Below, in pieces: positions 52,873 through 64,000 of a stretch of DNA of 64,000 bases. The stretch is taken from positions 37,933 to 101,932 of the forward strand of contig QCIO01000003.1 in assembly GCA_003216635.1 (NCBI GenBank). The letters are read 5' to 3'. The stretch is from Prochlorococcus sp. AG-402-L23 (GTDB lineage Bacteria > Cyanobacteriota > Cyanobacteriia > PCC-6307 > Cyanobiaceae). Position 1 is the stretch's first letter, and each line of letters begins with the position of its first letter. The translations under genes were made by a program, and so were the position numbers. The notes beneath the pieces are model-generated. The model was not told the origin of the DNA. It made no database searches and saw only the letters and a list, made by a program, of their open reading frames with translations.

Positions 52873-53274
52873 ATGTCAAATCACGATCCTATTTCAGATA
52901 TGCTTACTCGAATAAGAAATGCGAGTCAAAAAAAGCATACAACCACAACAATCCCAAGTTCAAAAATGTCTTTAAGTATTGCAAAAGTACTTCAAAAAGA
53001 GGGTTTCATTTCTGACATTAACGAGGAAGGTGAAGGCTATAAAGCACAAATAACACTTGGTCTAAAATATAGTGGTAAGAATAAATTCCCTACTATTCGA
53101 TCCATGCAAAGAGTTAGTAAACCTGGTTTGAGAATTTATAAAAATACTAGAGCTTTACCAAAAGTTCTTGGAGGTCTCGGAGTCGCCATTATATCTACTT
53201 CTAAAGGTGTCATGAGTGATCGTGATGCCAGGAAGCAAGGTATAGGTGGTGAAGTACTTTGCTATGTTTATTAA
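52873..53274 (+). CDS. rpsH: 30S ribosomal protein S8
   Basis: [39 protein letters not shown]. Confidence 0.99.
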   Translation: MSNHDPISDMLTRIRNASQKKHTTTTIPSSKMSLSIAKVLQKEGFISDINEEGEGYKAQITLGLKYSGKNKFPTIRSMQRVSKPGLRIYKNTRALPKVLGGLGVAIISTSKGVMSDRDARKQGIGGEVLCYVY

Positions 53275-53286
53275 GGAGGATTAATC

Positions 53287-53826
53287 ATGTCAAGAATTGG
53301 AAAAATCCCTGTACTGATCCCAGATAAAGTAACGGTTGATTTTGATGGATTAACAGTTACAGTCAAAGGCCCTAAGGGTGAGTTAAAACGTCAAATGCCG
53401 GAGGGAGTAAGTTTTGATAAAAAAGATAACACTGTTGTCGTAATTCCAACTACTACAAAAATATTCTCAAGGCAAAGACATGGGTTATGTAGAGCCTTAA
53501 TTGCAAATATGGTTGAAGGGGTTAGTCAAGGTTTTTCAAAAAAACTGGAAATTGTAGGGGTTGGATCCAGAGCTCAAGTAAAAGGTAAAAATCTAATTGT
53601 AAGTGCAGGATATAGTCATCCTGTAGAAATGATCCCCCCTGATGGTATAACATACAAAGTTGAGAGTAATACAAACGTTACCGTATCTGGAATTGATAAG
53701 GAAATTGTTGGCAATGAAGCAGCAAAAATCAGATCAATTAGACCTCCAGAGCCATATAAAGGTAAAGGAATTAAATACCATGATGAGACAATTCTCAGAA
53801 AAGCTGGTAAATCTGGCAAAAAATAA
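53287..53826 (+). CDS. rplF: 50S ribosomal protein L6
   Basis: [39 protein letters not shown]. Confidence 0.99.
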   Translation: MSRIGKIPVLIPDKVTVDFDGLTVTVKGPKGELKRQMPEGVSFDKKDNTVVVIPTTTKIFSRQRHGLCRALIANMVEGVSQGFSKKLEIVGVGSRAQVKGKNLIVSAGYSHPVEMIPPDGITYKVESNTNVTVSGIDKEIVGNEAAKIRSIRPPEPYKGKGIKYHDETILRKAGKSGKK

Positions 53827-53840
53827 TTCCAATTAAAAAA

Positions 53841-54209
53841 ATGACCAAACTTTCCAGGAAATTACAAACCAAAAAAAGACATAGAAGGTTAAGAAGATTC
53901 TTAATTGGAAATGCAACGCGTCCAAGATTATCTGTTTTTCGCTCTAATAACCATATTTATGCCCAAATTATAGATGATAGCGCTCAAACAACTATTTGCT
54001 CAGCTTCAACTGTTGATAAAGCACTAAGAGAAAAATCTGAGAAATTACCTTCTGATTGTAATTCTTCTTCAATTGTTGGAAAATTATTAGCAAACAGAGC
54101 GATAAAAAAAGGTATTAAGCAAGTAATTTTTGACCGTGGAGGTAATTTATATCACGGTAGAGTCAAGGCACTTGCTGATGCTGCTCGTGAAGCTGGCTTA
54201 GAATTCTAA
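53841..54209 (+). CDS. rplR: 50S ribosomal protein L18
   Basis: [46 protein letters not shown]. Confidence 0.98.
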   Translation: MTKLSRKLQTKKRHRRLRRFLIGNATRPRLSVFRSNNHIYAQIIDDSAQTTICSASTVDKALREKSEKLPSDCNSSSIVGKLLANRAIKKGIKQVIFDRGGNLYHGRVKALADAAREAGLEF

Positions 54210-54224
54210 CTTTTAATTTTTACT

Positions 54225-54848
54225 ATGACTGACACTCCTACAAAAAAAGAAATTCAATCCAAGAATGATAACGTTCCTGGAGCAATGCCTGGCGAACAAA
54301 AAAAGAATAATCGTAATAACGACCGAAAGAGAAATAGAAGAGGCGATTCGAAAAATTTAGAGAGAGATTCTGATTGGCAAGAAAGGGTTGTTCAAATTAG
54401 ACGCGTATCAAAAACTGTTAAAGGCGGAAAAAAAATGAGTTTTAGAGCAATCGTTGTTGTTGGTAATGAGAAAGGTCAAGTTGGAGTTGGTGTTGGAAAG
54501 GCTGGAGATGTGATTGGTGCTGTTAGAAAGGGAGTGTCAGATGGCAAAAAGAATCTTGTTAGGGTTCCATTAACTCCAAATAATTCAATACCAACTTTAT
54601 CTAAAGGTCGAGATGGTGCTGCTAATGTATTAATTAGACCAGCTGCCCCAGGTACAGGTGTAATTGCTGGTGGTTCAATAAGAACAGTTTTAGAATTAGC
54701 AGGCATAAAAAATGTCTTAGCAAAAAGATTGGGTAGTAAAACACCTTTGAATAATGCAAGAGCTGCTATGGTGGCTCTTTCTCAATTAAGAACACACAAA
54801 TCTGTTTCAAGGGAGAGAGGTATCTCCCTTGAACAGCTCTATTCTTGA
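54225..54848 (+). CDS. rpsE: 30S ribosomal protein S5
   Basis: [41 protein letters not shown]. Confidence 0.99.
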   Translation: MTDTPTKKEIQSKNDNVPGAMPGEQKKNNRNNDRKRNRRGDSKNLERDSDWQERVVQIRRVSKTVKGGKKMSFRAIVVVGNEKGQVGVGVGKAGDVIGAVRKGVSDGKKNLVRVPLTPNNSIPTLSKGRDGAANVLIRPAAPGTGVIAGGSIRTVLELAGIKNVLAKRLGSKTPLNNARAAMVALSQLRTHKSVSRERGISLEQLYS

Positions 54849-54853
54849 AAATT

Positions 54854-55312
54854 ATGACTTCAACATTGAATACACTTAAATCAAACTCTGGCTCGAGAAA
54901 GAAAAAATTAAGAAAGGGTAGAGGTATTGCAGCCGGTCAGGGTGCTTCATGTGGTTTTGGAATGAGAGGACAAAAGTCACGTTCTGGAAGACCCACACGT
55001 CCAGGTTTTGAAGGTGGTCAAATGCCACTATATAGAAGAGTTCCAAAATTAAAGCACTTTGAAATAATTAATCAAAAGAACTTTTCAATAATTAATTTAG
55101 AAAAATTAAATCATTTCAAAGAGAACGATACTGTTAACCTTGACTTGCTAGTTAAGAAAGGATTGATTTTCAAGCCAAAATTTCCTTTAAAAATACTTGG
55201 TAATGGAAAAATTAATGTAAAGTTAAAAGTTCAAGCTCATGCATTTACAAAAGTTGCAAAACAAAAAATTGAGGACGCAGGTGGATCCTGCGAGCTTATA
55301 AATAATAAATAA
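54854..55312 (+). CDS. rplO: 50S ribosomal protein L15
   Basis: [30 protein letters not shown]; start at ATG 54854 ([11 protein letters not shown]). Confidence 0.98.
   Translation: MTSTLNTLKSNSGSRKKKLRKGRGIAAGQGASCGFGMRGQKSRSGRPTRPGFEGGQMPLYRRVPKLKHFEIINQKNFSIINLEKLNHFKENDTVNLDLLVKKGLIFKPKFPLKILGNGKINVKLKVQAHAFTKVAKQKIEDAGGSCELINNK
55276..55292 (+). promoter_or_regulatory. GC-rich hairpin CGCAGG-TGGAT-CCTGCG at rplO 3' end, upstream of secY
   Basis: Perfect 6-bp stem, 5-nt loop. Confidence 0.4.
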
Positions 55313-55342
55313 ATTTATTAAAAATTTAGGTAAGCTTCAAAA

Positions 55343-56662
55343 ATGTTTGTCAACAAAAGTAGAAACCCTAGCGCTTCTGAAATACTTTCCCAATTATTTT
55401 TAAATAAAGAGCTAAGAAGTAGAGTCTTAACAACTTTAGGTCTTCTCCTGTTAGTAAGACTTGGTATCTATATCCCCATGCCAGGTATTGATAGGGTTGC
55501 TTTTAAAAGTTTTATAGATCAAGGTGGTCAATTAATAGGTTTTTTAGATATTTTTACAGGAGGAGGAATTTCAACCCTAGGAATATTCGCATTAGGCATA
55601 CTTCCTTTTATCAACGCATCAATAATTATTCAGCTTCTCACAGCTTCGTTGCCTATTCTTGAAGACTTACAAAAAAATGAAGGGGAAGCGGGAAGAAGAA
55701 AAATTGCTCAAATAACAAGATATGTTTCATTAGGATGGGGGTTTTTGCAAAGTATAATTTTTTCCTTAATTCTCAGACAATATGCTATCCAGGGGATAAG
55801 TGAAACTACATTTGTCTTACAAACCTCTATTGCCTTAGTTACTGGTTCAATGTTAGTTATGTGGTTTAGTGAAATTATTACAGAGAAAGGGATAGGTCAA
55901 GGAGCTTCACTGGTAATTTTTTTGAATATTGTTTCTACTTTACCTAAGGCTCTTAGTTCAACCATTGAAAAAGCTCAAACTGGCGATAGAGGAGATGTTT
56001 TAGGTATAGCAGTTTTACTTGGAGTATTTTTACTGACAATTGTTGGGATTATTTTTGTCCAAGAGGGAGCCAGACGCATTCCTATTGTTAGTGCAAAAAG
56101 GCAAATAGGAAATTCAACACTACTTCCTACAAGGCAAAGTTATTTACCTTTGAAATTAAATGCAGGAGGAGTTATGCCTATTATATTTGCATCTGCTTTA
56201 ATCTTTTTACCTATAACTATTGCAAATGTTACGGGCAATCCAGTCTTAATCAAGTTAGCTAGTAGTTTAAATCCAGGATCTTCAAATCCATGGCCATATG
56301 CTTTTACATTCTTCTCTTTGATTTTGGGGTTCGCCTATTTTTATGCATCTCTTACTATCAATCCAGTTGATGTAGCTTCAAATTTAAAGAAAGGCGGAGT
56401 AGCGATACCAGGAGTTAGACCAGGTACTAATACGGCAAACTACCTATCAGGTATACAAAATAGGTTGACATTATTAGGAGGATTATTTCTGGGTTCAGTA
56501 GCTATAATCCCTGCTGCAGTAGAAAAAGCTACAAATGTGCAGACTTTTCAAGGTTTAGGAGCAACTTCATTACTAATTCTTGTGGGTGTTGCTATAGATA
56601 CTGCTAAGCAAGTTCAAACTTATGTTATTTCTCAAAGGTATGAAGGACTAATTAACAATTAA
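55343..56662 (+). CDS. secY: Preprotein translocase subunit SecY
   Basis: [43 protein letters not shown]. Confidence 0.99.
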   Translation: MFVNKSRNPSASEILSQLFLNKELRSRVLTTLGLLLLVRLGIYIPMPGIDRVAFKSFIDQGGQLIGFLDIFTGGGISTLGIFALGILPFINASIIIQLLTASLPILEDLQKNEGEAGRRKIAQITRYVSLGWGFLQSIIFSLILRQYAIQGISETTFVLQTSIALVTGSMLVMWFSEIITEKGIGQGASLVIFLNIVSTLPKALSSTIEKAQTGDRGDVLGIAVLLGVFLLTIVGIIFVQEGARRIPIVSAKRQIGNSTLLPTRQSYLPLKLNAGGVMPIIFASALIFLPITIANVTGNPVLIKLASSLNPGSSNPWPYAFTFFSLILGFAYFYASLTINPVDVASNLKKGGVAIPGVRPGTNTANYLSGIQNRLTLLGGLFLGSVAIIPAAVEKATNVQTFQGLGATSLLILVGVAIDTAKQVQTYVISQRYEGLINN

Positions 56663-57210
56663 TGAAGAAACATTTATTATTTTTAGGTGCTCCTGGAGCA
56701 GGTAAAGGGACTCAAGCCCAATTGCTAAGTCAAACTAATTCTTACTTACACCTTTCTACTGGTGAATTATTAAGAAAAGAAATAGAAATGAATACTATCC
56801 TTGGTATTCAGGTAAAAGATATTATGAATAGAGGGGAACTTGTTAGTGATGAACTTGTTTTAAAGATAGTAAGACAAAATTTAGATAAAAATAATAAAGG
56901 CTGGATTTTAGATGGCTACCCAAGAAATCTATCTCAAGCAAATTCATTGAATAAGGTGTTAACAGAAATAAATCAACCTTTGGAAGTAGTTTTTTATTTA
57001 GATATTCCAGAAGAAGTACTAATTAAGCGTTTGCTTTTAAGAGGGAGAAAAGATGATACCGAAGAGACAATTAGAACAAGAGTTGACATTTATAAAAAAA
57101 CTACAGAACCATTAATTCAATATTTTAAAGATCTCTCATTGTTAGAATATATCGATGCTAATAGAGATCTAAAAACCATTTCCTCTGATATCAAACAAAA
57201 AACGGCTTGA
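56662..57210 (+). CDS. adk: Adenylate kinase
   Basis: [28 protein letters not shown]. Confidence 0.98.
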   Translation: MKKHLLFLGAPGAGKGTQAQLLSQTNSYLHLSTGELLRKEIEMNTILGIQVKDIMNRGELVSDELVLKIVRQNLDKNNKGWILDGYPRNLSQANSLNKVLTEINQPLEVVFYLDIPEEVLIKRLLLRGRKDDTEETIRTRVDIYKKTTEPLIQYFKDLSLLEYIDANRDLKTISSDIKQKTA

Positions 57211-57255
57211 TGATGATGTAGAATATGGTATTAACATTTTATTAGTTAAACCCCT

Positions 57256-57372
57256 ATGAAGGTCAGATCTTCAGTCAAAAAAATTAGTCCTGACGATCAG
57301 ATCGTGAGGAGAAGAGGTAAAATCTATGTTATTAACAAGAAAAGACCTCGTAATAAACAGCGTCAGGGTTAA
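57256..57372 (+). CDS. rpmJ: 50S ribosomal protein L36, cysteine-free form
   Basis: 38 aa [38 protein letters not shown], absent from the ORF track (short); located between adk and rpsM. Confidence 0.92.
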   Translation: MKVRSSVKKISPDDQIVRRRGKIYVINKKRPRNKQRQG

Positions 57373-57413
57373 ATTTCAACCCTCAAATTCAAACTTTTAC
57401 TTATTCAAAACAC

Positions 57414-57779
57414 GTGGCCAGGATTGCAGGAATTGACATACCTCGCGAAAAGCGAGTTGAAATTGCACTTACATATGTCTATGGAATTGGTTTAACGAGA
57501 TCAAAGCTAATTCTTTCTAATACGGGTGTAAACCCCGATATTCGGGTTAAAGACCTTTCAGATTCTGATGTTCAAAAGCTTAGAGGTGCTACAGAAGAAT
57601 TCACTTTAGAGGGGGATTTGAGAAGAAAAGAGGGAATGGCTTTAAAACGTCTACAAGATATAGGGTGTGTAAGAGGAAGAAGACATAGAATGAGTCTTCC
57701 AGTAAGAGGTCAAAGAACTAGAACTAATGCAAGAACAAGAAGGGGTTCGAGGAAAACAGTTGCAGGAAGAAAAAAATAA
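57414..57779 (+). CDS. rpsM: 30S ribosomal protein S13
   Basis: [41 protein letters not shown] start. Confidence 0.99.
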   Translation: MARIAGIDIPREKRVEIALTYVYGIGLTRSKLILSNTGVNPDIRVKDLSDSDVQKLRGATEEFTLEGDLRRKEGMALKRLQDIGCVRGRRHRMSLPVRGQRTRTNARTRRGSRKTVAGRKK

Positions 57780-57823
57780 TTAATTAAATCTATTTACAAA
57801 TTGAAGTATTAAATTAAAACATC

Positions 57824-58216
57824 ATGGCAGCTACAGTCAAAAAAACAGGTTCAAAGAAATCAAAACGTAATGTACCTAATGGTGTGGTACATATTCAAAG
57901 CACATTTAATAATACTATCGTCTCAATTACTGACACTTCTGGTCATGTAATTTCTTGGTCTTCTGCAGGCTCAAGTGGATTTAAAGGCGCTCGGAAAGGT
58001 ACACCATTCGCTGCTCAAACAGCTGCCGAAGCTGCAGCTAGAAGAGCACTCGATCAGGGAATGAGACAAATAGAAGTACTAGTTAGAGGGCCCGGCGCAG
58101 GTAGGGAAACGGCCATAAGAGCTTTACAAGTGGCCGGATTAGAAATAACTCTAATAAGAGATGTAACTCCATTACCTCATAATGGATGTAGAAGACCTAA
58201 ACGGAGACGCGTTTAG
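57824..58216 (+). CDS. rpsK: 30S ribosomal protein S11
   Basis: [28 protein letters not shown]. Confidence 0.99.
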   Translation: MAATVKKTGSKKSKRNVPNGVVHIQSTFNNTIVSITDTSGHVISWSSAGSSGFKGARKGTPFAAQTAAEAAARRALDQGMRQIEVLVRGPGAGRETAIRALQVAGLEITLIRDVTPLPHNGCRRPKRRRV

Positions 58217-58266
58217 GTTTTAACCATTCTCAACCCCCAAAAAAACTCTTAACCTTATTATTTTCC

Positions 58267-59205
58267 GTGTTGCAATACCAGATTGACAGAATCGACCATC
58301 AAATATCAGATGATCGCTCCCAAACAGGAACTTTTTTAATTGGCCCTCTAGAAAGAGGACAAGCTACAACTTTGGGTAATTCTCTTAGAAGAGTCCTAAT
58401 GGGAGGACTTGAAGGAAGTGCAGTGACTGCAGTTAGAATTGCAGGAATTAATCATGAATATGCCACTATCCCTGGAGTTAGAGAAGACGTTTTAGATATT
58501 CTTCTGAATTGTAAGCAACTATCATTAAATAGTTCTAATCCAGATCTTGAAATCGGCAGGTTAGTGGCGAGCGGTCCAATGGAGGTAAAAGCTAATGACA
58601 TTCAATTCTCCTCTCAAGTTGAAATTGTTGATGGCGAAAAACCGATCGCAACTATTCAGGAGGGTCATAACTTAGAGTTGGAAATCCATGTTGAAAGAGG
58701 TGTAGGATATAGACCTGTCGACCGTAAGAGTGAAGAGACAACTGCTATTGATTTACTTCAAGTAGATGCTGTATTTATGCCAGTGAAGAGAGTTAATTTT
58801 ACGATCGATGAAACTGCTGTAGCAGAAGGCGGCACAGGAAGAGAAAGATTAAAAATGGAAGTAGTAACAGATGGCTCAACAAGTCCTGATGATGCTATCG
58901 CTGAAGCTGCAAATCATTTAATAGAACTTTTTCAACCTCTTGCTACTGTTACAATGGTTGAGGAAATTCCTGAAGAACCTGAACCATCCCCTGAAGCTCA
59001 AATTCCTCTTGAGGAACTAAACTTGTCCGTTAGAGCATATAATTGTTTGAAAAGGGCGCAAGTTAACTCAGTTTCCGATTTAATGGGCTTTAGCTATGAA
59101 GATCTTCTTGAAATTAAGAACTTTGGCTCTAAATCTGCAGATGAGGTTATTGAGGCTCTTGAGCGCATCGGCATTTCTATTCCACAAAGCAGAACATCTG
59201 TTTAA
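58267..59205 (+). CDS. rpoA: RNA polymerase alpha subunit
   Basis: [20 protein letters not shown]; alpha-[36 protein letters not shown]. Confidence 0.99.
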   Translation: MLQYQIDRIDHQISDDRSQTGTFLIGPLERGQATTLGNSLRRVLMGGLEGSAVTAVRIAGINHEYATIPGVREDVLDILLNCKQLSLNSSNPDLEIGRLVASGPMEVKANDIQFSSQVEIVDGEKPIATIQEGHNLELEIHVERGVGYRPVDRKSEETTAIDLLQVDAVFMPVKRVNFTIDETAVAEGGTGRERLKMEVVTDGSTSPDDAIAEAANHLIELFQPLATVTMVEEIPEEPEPSPEAQIPLEELNLSVRAYNCLKRAQVNSVSDLMGFSYEDLLEIKNFGSKSADEVIEALERIGISIPQSRTSV

Positions 59206-59219
59206 CAATTTTTAAGATT

Positions 59220-59570
59220 ATGAGACACCAACTTAGAATTCCATTATTAAGTAAACCTGCTGACCAGAGGAAAGCACTTCTAAGAGGTTTAACCACACAA
59301 TTAATTAGAGAAGGCAGAGTAACTACAACAAAAGCTAGGGCAAAAGCTTTAAGAAATGAAGCTGAAAGAATGATTTCACTCGCAAAAGAAGGAAGTTTGG
59401 CTTCAAGGAGAAGGGCTATTGGATTTATTTATGATAAGAAATTAGTTCATTCATTATTTGAAAAAGCAAAGGAAAGATATGGAGACAGAAAAGGTGGTTA
59501 TACACGCATAGTCAGAACCGTATCTAGAAAAGGTGATAACGCTCAGATGGCCATAATCGAGCTTGTTTAA
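59220..59570 (+). CDS. rplQ: 50S ribosomal protein L17
   Basis: [36 protein letters not shown]. Confidence 0.98.
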   Translation: MRHQLRIPLLSKPADQRKALLRGLTTQLIREGRVTTTKARAKALRNEAERMISLAKEGSLASRRRAIGFIYDKKLVHSLFEKAKERYGDRKGGYTRIVRTVSRKGDNAQMAIIELV

Positions 59571-59611
59571 GTTAGTTAATTAACATAGGAGCTTTTACTA
59601 GAAAATAACTT

Positions 59612-60418
59612 TTGAAAAGGGTAGCTTTACTAGTCCAATATGATGGATCACATTATTCAGGTTGGCAAAAACAAAAAAATGCAACCACAGTTCAAGAAAT
59701 TCTAGACAGAGCTCTCTTCAAGATTACAAATCATACAGTAAAGACTTTTGCAGCAGGTAGGACTGATGCTGGGGTTCATGCATCAGGTCAAGTAGTACAT
59801 TTTGATATTGATTGTGTTATGCCAGCTAATAGTTATTCTGATATTTTAAATAGTCTTTTACCCTCAACAATTAGGATCTTGGAATCAGTTGAGGTTAAAG
59901 ATAGTTGGCATGCATGCTATTCAGCTACATATAGACATTATCGATATGTCATTAATAACAGTAAATTCCCTAACTTATTTATTAATAATTGGTCATGGCA
60001 TAGATATCAAAAAGTATTAGATGAAGTTTTAATGTTTAATGCATCTAAGACAATGGAAGGAGAACATGATTTTTTTGCTTTTCAGAAAAGTGGAAGTAAC
60101 AGAACAAACTCTATTACAAAAATCAAAAATATAGATATTAAAAGAGTAGAAGATTTGATTTTAATTGATATTAAAGCTACTGGTTTTCTATATGGAATGG
60201 TCCGTTTAATTGTTGGTCAACTAGTTTTAGTTGGAGAAAAAAAAATATCGCCAGAAATTTTTACAGATAGATGGGTAAACAAAAAGAAAAATGATGTTAA
60301 AGAATCTGCTCCAGCTAAGGGTTTATGTTTTGTAAATGCTGTTTATGAAGAATATGTTTTTAAAAAGATTAATAACAATGATTTTTTCCCTGTATTTTTA
60401 ATTAAGGGTTTTTCTTAA
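59612..60418 (+). CDS. truA: tRNA pseudouridine(38-40) synthase
   Basis: QYDGSHYSGWQKQ, FAAGRTDAGVHASGQVVHF; TTG start. Confidence 0.97.
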   Translation: MKRVALLVQYDGSHYSGWQKQKNATTVQEILDRALFKITNHTVKTFAAGRTDAGVHASGQVVHFDIDCVMPANSYSDILNSLLPSTIRILESVEVKDSWHACYSATYRHYRYVINNSKFPNLFINNWSWHRYQKVLDEVLMFNASKTMEGEHDFFAFQKSGSNRTNSITKIKNIDIKRVEDLILIDIKATGFLYGMVRLIVGQLVLVGEKKISPEIFTDRWVNKKKNDVKESAPAKGLCFVNAVYEEYVFKKINNNDFFPVFLIKGFS

Positions 60419-60533
60419 GTAAAGTTCAATTAAGCTAATTTTTTGTGTAAATCATTCAAAACTGTTGTTTAATATTCCTTCAATAAGGTAGAATTTAGAA
60501 CTAACTTTAAATTTATTTGCATAAATTTGGTAA

Positions 60534-60965
60534 ATGAATAAAACAATTACTCCATCTTTAAAAACCATTGAAAGAAATTGGTTTTTAGTTGACGCAAAAG
60601 ATAAGATACTTGGGAGACTTGCTACAGAAATTGCAACTGTATTAAGAGGTAAGAATAAACCAACATTTACACCTCATCTAGATACTGGAGATTTCGTAAT
60701 TGTAGTTAATGCTGAAAAAGTTGAAGTAACAGGTAAAAAAGCATCACAAAAGTTGTATAGAAGACATTCTGGAAGACCCGGAGGAATGAAAATTGAAAAA
60801 TTTGAGTCTCTACAAGAAAGAATTCCTGAAAGAATCATCGAGCAAGCTGTTAAGGGTATGCTGCCACATAACTCTTTAGGAAGACAGCAATTTAAAAAAC
60901 TAAAAGTTTATAAAGGTGCTGATCATCCTCATGCTGCTCAGAATCCTGTATTATTAAATAGTTAA
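60534..60965 (+). CDS. rplM: 50S ribosomal protein L13
   Basis: [51 protein letters not shown]. Confidence 0.99.
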   Translation: MNKTITPSLKTIERNWFLVDAKDKILGRLATEIATVLRGKNKPTFTPHLDTGDFVIVVNAEKVEVTGKKASQKLYRRHSGRPGGMKIEKFESLQERIPERIIEQAVKGMLPHNSLGRQQFKKLKVYKGADHPHAAQNPVLLNS

Positions 60966-60974
60966 TTTATCAAA

Positions 60975-61385
60975 ATGAATAGCCAAATAAAAAACAAAGC
61001 TGTGTATTGGGGAACTGGAAGAAGAAAAACTTCAGTAGCTAGAGTTCGCTTGATCCCAGGAAATGGACTAATAAAAATTAATGGTCGTTCTGGAGATGAT
61101 TACTTAAACTTTAACCCTCTGCACTTAAATTCAATAAAAGCACCTTTGCAAACATTAGGCCTTGAAAATTCTTATGATATTTTTGTAAATGTTTTTGGTG
61201 GTGGATTGACAGGTCAAGCAGATGCTATCAAGCAAGGAGCAGCAAGAGCACTTTGCGAATTATCTCCTGATAATAGGAAACCTCTAAAAACTGAAGGACA
61301 TCTCAGTAGAGATCCTAGAGCTAAGGAAAGAAGAAAATATGGTCTTAAAAAAGCAAGGAAAGCTCCTCAATTCTCTAAACGTTAA
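60975..61385 (+). CDS. rpsI: 30S ribosomal protein S9
   Basis: [40 protein letters not shown]. Confidence 0.99.
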   Translation: MNSQIKNKAVYWGTGRRKTSVARVRLIPGNGLIKINGRSGDDYLNFNPLHLNSIKAPLQTLGLENSYDIFVNVFGGGLTGQADAIKQGAARALCELSPDNRKPLKTEGHLSRDPRAKERRKYGLKKARKAPQFSKR

Positions 61386-61398
61386 AGGAATTTAAATC

Positions 61399-61659
61399 AT
61401 GCCAAAATCTGAAATACACCCAAAATGGTATCCTGATGCAAAAGTTATTTGTAATGGAGAAGTGGTAATGACAACTGGCTCAACGCAGCCTGAATTACAT
61501 GTTGATGTATGGAGTGGTAATCATCCCTTTTTCACTGGAACTCAGAAGATTCTTGATACAGAAGGTAGGGTTGATAGGTTTATGAAGAAATATGGAATGG
61601 GTTCAGCTAATTCAGCCACATCAAAAGAGCAAAAAGAAGAAAAAGATTCTAAAAAATAG
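61399..61659 (+). CDS. rpmE: 50S ribosomal protein L31, zinc-ribbon-less form
   Basis: MPKSEIHPKWYPDAKVICNGEVVMTTGSTQPELHVDVWSGNHPFFTGTQKILDTEGRVDRF. Confidence 0.97.
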   Translation: MPKSEIHPKWYPDAKVICNGEVVMTTGSTQPELHVDVWSGNHPFFTGTQKILDTEGRVDRFMKKYGMGSANSATSKEQKEEKDSKK

Positions 61660-61687
61660 AATTTTCAAAAATTAAGCATAATTTCAA

Positions 61688-62782
61688 TTGGAATACTCTA
61701 CATTAATTGCAAGGTTGAAAACTGCTTCAGAAAGTTTTGAAAATTTGGAAGTACAGCTTGCAGATCCTGATATAGCTAATGATCCAAAAAAATTAGAATC
61801 TATAGCAAGAGAAAGGTCAAAATTGGAACCTTTGGTGATTGATTTTAATAAGTTACTTGATACTGATAAAGAAATCGAAGATTCAAAAAATCTACTAAAA
61901 GAGAATAGAAATGATAAAGAAATGGAATCTTTGATAAATGAGGAATTAATAACTCTAGAGGAATGTAAGAATGAACTGATTCAAAAAACTACAATCGCCT
62001 TATTGCCAAAAGATCCAAGAGATGAAAGAAGTGTAATGTTAGAAATCAGGGCCGGTGCTGGAGGTAACGAGGCTTGTATCTGGGCAGGTGATTTAGCAAG
62101 AATGTATGAAAGATATGGACAAAAAATTGGATGGTCTGTAAAACCTGTTAGTTCTTCCGAGTCAGATATGGGAGGTTTTAAGGAGTTAGTTATCTCCGTT
62201 AAGGGAGATTCTGTATATAGTCAACTTAAATTTGAGGCTGGTGTACATAGAGTCCAAAGAGTTCCAGCTACTGAATCTCAAGGTAGAGTTCACACCTCTA
62301 CTGCTACAGTGGCCGTCATGCCTGAGGCTGATCCTGTTGAGGTTAAAATTGATCCAACAGACTTAGAGGTTGGCACGGCAAGATCAGGAGGTGCAGGCGG
62401 ACAAAATGTTAATAAGGTAGAGACAGCTATCGATCTTCTCCACAAGCCTACAGGAATAAGAGTTTTTTGTACTCAAGAGAGATCACAATTGCAAAATCGA
62501 GAACGTGCAATGGAAATTTTAAGAGCTAAATTGTATGAAATTCAATTAAAAGAGGCTAATGCAAAAGAGAGATCACAAAGACTTTCCCAGGTTGGAACAG
62601 GCGATAGGAGTGAAAAAATCAGAACTTATAATTTTAAAGATAACAGGACAACTGATCATAGATTAGGTTCCAATTTTTCACTTGAGCCAATTCTTGCTGG
62701 TCAATTGGACGAAGTGATTGATGCATGCATAGCTCAAGAACAAAAAAGAATGATGGAAGATTTTAATAACGAAGTGAATTAA
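61688..62782 (+). CDS. prfA: Peptide chain release factor 1
   Basis: [41 protein letters not shown] start. Confidence 0.98.
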   Translation: MEYSTLIARLKTASESFENLEVQLADPDIANDPKKLESIARERSKLEPLVIDFNKLLDTDKEIEDSKNLLKENRNDKEMESLINEELITLEECKNELIQKTTIALLPKDPRDERSVMLEIRAGAGGNEACIWAGDLARMYERYGQKIGWSVKPVSSSESDMGGFKELVISVKGDSVYSQLKFEAGVHRVQRVPATESQGRVHTSTATVAVMPEADPVEVKIDPTDLEVGTARSGGAGGQNVNKVETAIDLLHKPTGIRVFCTQERSQLQNRERAMEILRAKLYEIQLKEANAKERSQRLSQVGTGDRSEKIRTYNFKDNRTTDHRLGSNFSLEPILAGQLDEVIDACIAQEQKRMMEDFNNEVN

Positions 62783-62792
62783 GGTTTTTTTA

Positions 62793-63299
62793 TCAGATTG
62801 CAAGCCCTATTACGTATTTACTCCATTCTTTATGCCTGCCAGAGTCGATTTGTCTTGTAGCCTCAAAATTTAGATTACTTAATGGACGATAAGGCTTACG
62901 TTTTAAGGGCATATTCGCCTCTTCGGGGGTTCGGTTACCTTTTTGTACATTACATCTGAGACATGCTGTAGTAACATTTTCCCAGTTATCTGTTCCACCT
63001 CTGCTTCTTGGTAAAATATGATCTATAGATAGCTCACTACCCCTATAGTTACAGTATTGGCAAGCATTATTATCTCTTAGAAGAATATTTTTTCTTGTTA
63101 AAGAAACCTCTCTAAAAGGTACCTTTACGTAGTAACGAAGTCTTATAACTGTCGGTAACTTTTTCCCGCTATGTATTGAATATGATTTATCTTCCTCTAA
63201 GCTTTCTGCTTTACCTTTAATCATCAAAATTATTGCTCTTCGCCAGGAAGTGATGTTTAAAGGTTCATAAGATGCATTTAAAACTAGAGTCTGCCCCAT
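62793..63299 (-). CDS. HNH endonuclease family protein
   Basis: CQYCNYRGSELSIDHILPRSRGGTDNWENVTTACLRCNVQKGNRTPEEA; start trimmed to MGQTLVLNASYEPLN. Confidence 0.88.
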   Translation of the reverse strand: MGQTLVLNASYEPLNITSWRRAIILMIKGKAESLEEDKSYSIHSGKKLPTVIRLRYYVKVPFREVSLTRKNILLRDNNACQYCNYRGSELSIDHILPRSRGGTDNWENVTTACLRCNVQKGNRTPEEANMPLKRKPYRPLSNLNFEATRQIDSGRHKEWSKYVIGLAI

Positions 63300-63368
63300 G
63301 CCAAAATACAATTTACATGTCATGCTAACTGTATATTTCAATAAGCGCATATCTATTGTGCAAAGTTA

Positions 63369-64000
63369 ATGCAAAATAGGCAAACAAAACAGATATTTAA
63401 TTTTGAAAAATTTCCAAATTTTGAAAAAGATATAGATCCAAAACAAAGAGCATGGATTGAAGTTAAAGGTAAAGCAATAGAAACAAACGTTAGAGAGTTA
63501 AGATCTAAATTAAGTAAAAATTGTCAATTTATGGCAGTCGTTAAAGCTGATGGATATGGACATGATGCGAAATTAGTATCAGAGTATGCTACTAAAGGTG
63601 GGGCTTCTCAATTAGGTGTTGCCACCTTAAATGAAGGAATGAACCTTCGTTCTTCTGGAGTTAAAAACCCAATACTTATCCTCGGAAATCTCTATACGAA
63701 AAGGGATCTTATTATATCTTTTAAAAATGATTTGATGCCAACTATCAGTAGTATAAGAGAATGTTTAATTTGCAATAACATTGGGAATTACTTTGGATTG
63801 AAATTTCCTTTACATCTGAAAGTTGATACAGGAATGTCAAGATTAGGATTTGAATACAATAAATTTGTTCAGCAATTTGAAAAAATCAAATCTTTTGACA
63901 ATATTTTTATTGAGGGAATATATAGTCATTTATCATCTGCAGATGACCTCAACTCATTAGATCCAAAAAGTAATACACAATTACAAAGGCAGAAGTTTCA
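63369..64000 (+). CDS. alr: Alanine racemase (partial, runs off window)
   Basis: RAWIEVKGKAIETNVRELRSKLSKNCQFMAVVKADGYGHDA; VDTGMSRLGFE. Confidence 0.94.
   Translation, partial: MQNRQTKQIFNFEKFPNFEKDIDPKQRAWIEVKGKAIETNVRELRSKLSKNCQFMAVVKADGYGHDAKLVSEYATKGGASQLGVATLNEGMNLRSSGVKNPILILGNLYTKRDLIISFKNDLMPTISSIRECLICNNIGNYFGLKFPLHLKVDTGMSRLGFEYNKFVQQFEKIKSFDNIFIEGIYSHLSSADDLNSLDPKSNTQLQRQKF

Noticed and set aside
62793-63299. HNH endonuclease as a homing or mobile element
   Set aside because: Standalone HNH protein in ordinary context between prfA and alr, with no flanking repeats or interrupted gene

Overview
AT-rich, gene-dense 64 kb chromosomal window from a marine picocyanobacterium. Gene content and order most resemble high-light-adapted Prochlorococcus (inferred from psaD, ldpA, ndhN, ho1-pebA-pebB, the panC-cmk fusion and very low GC; no search was run). 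It is mainly core genome: rnpB plus four tRNAs, glgP, icd, a bilin biosynthesis cluster, hemF, psaD, trpE, ppc, recF, recA, ldpA/ndhN, and a large ribosomal-protein/secY/adk/rpoA/prfA cluster from 46.6 to 62.8 kb, ending inside alr. I saw no CRISPR array, phage, transposon or defence island. The points most worth a second look are: (1) recF has an open N-terminal frame encoding the Walker A motif but no ATG/GTG/TTG start, beside an A8T7 run; (2) a hairpin-rich leader with terminator-like U-runs precedes the rplC operon; (3) L36, which is missing from the ORF track, and L31 both lack zinc-ribbon cysteines, and infA is absent from between adk and rpmJ; (4) a DinG-like protein and a histidine kinase both appear to have lost ATP-binding motifs; (5) there is an orphan LarE with a three-cysteine signature, an orphan DUF1537-type kinase and a tandem-domain CobO. 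Structures were folded by eye and family calls come from recognised motifs.
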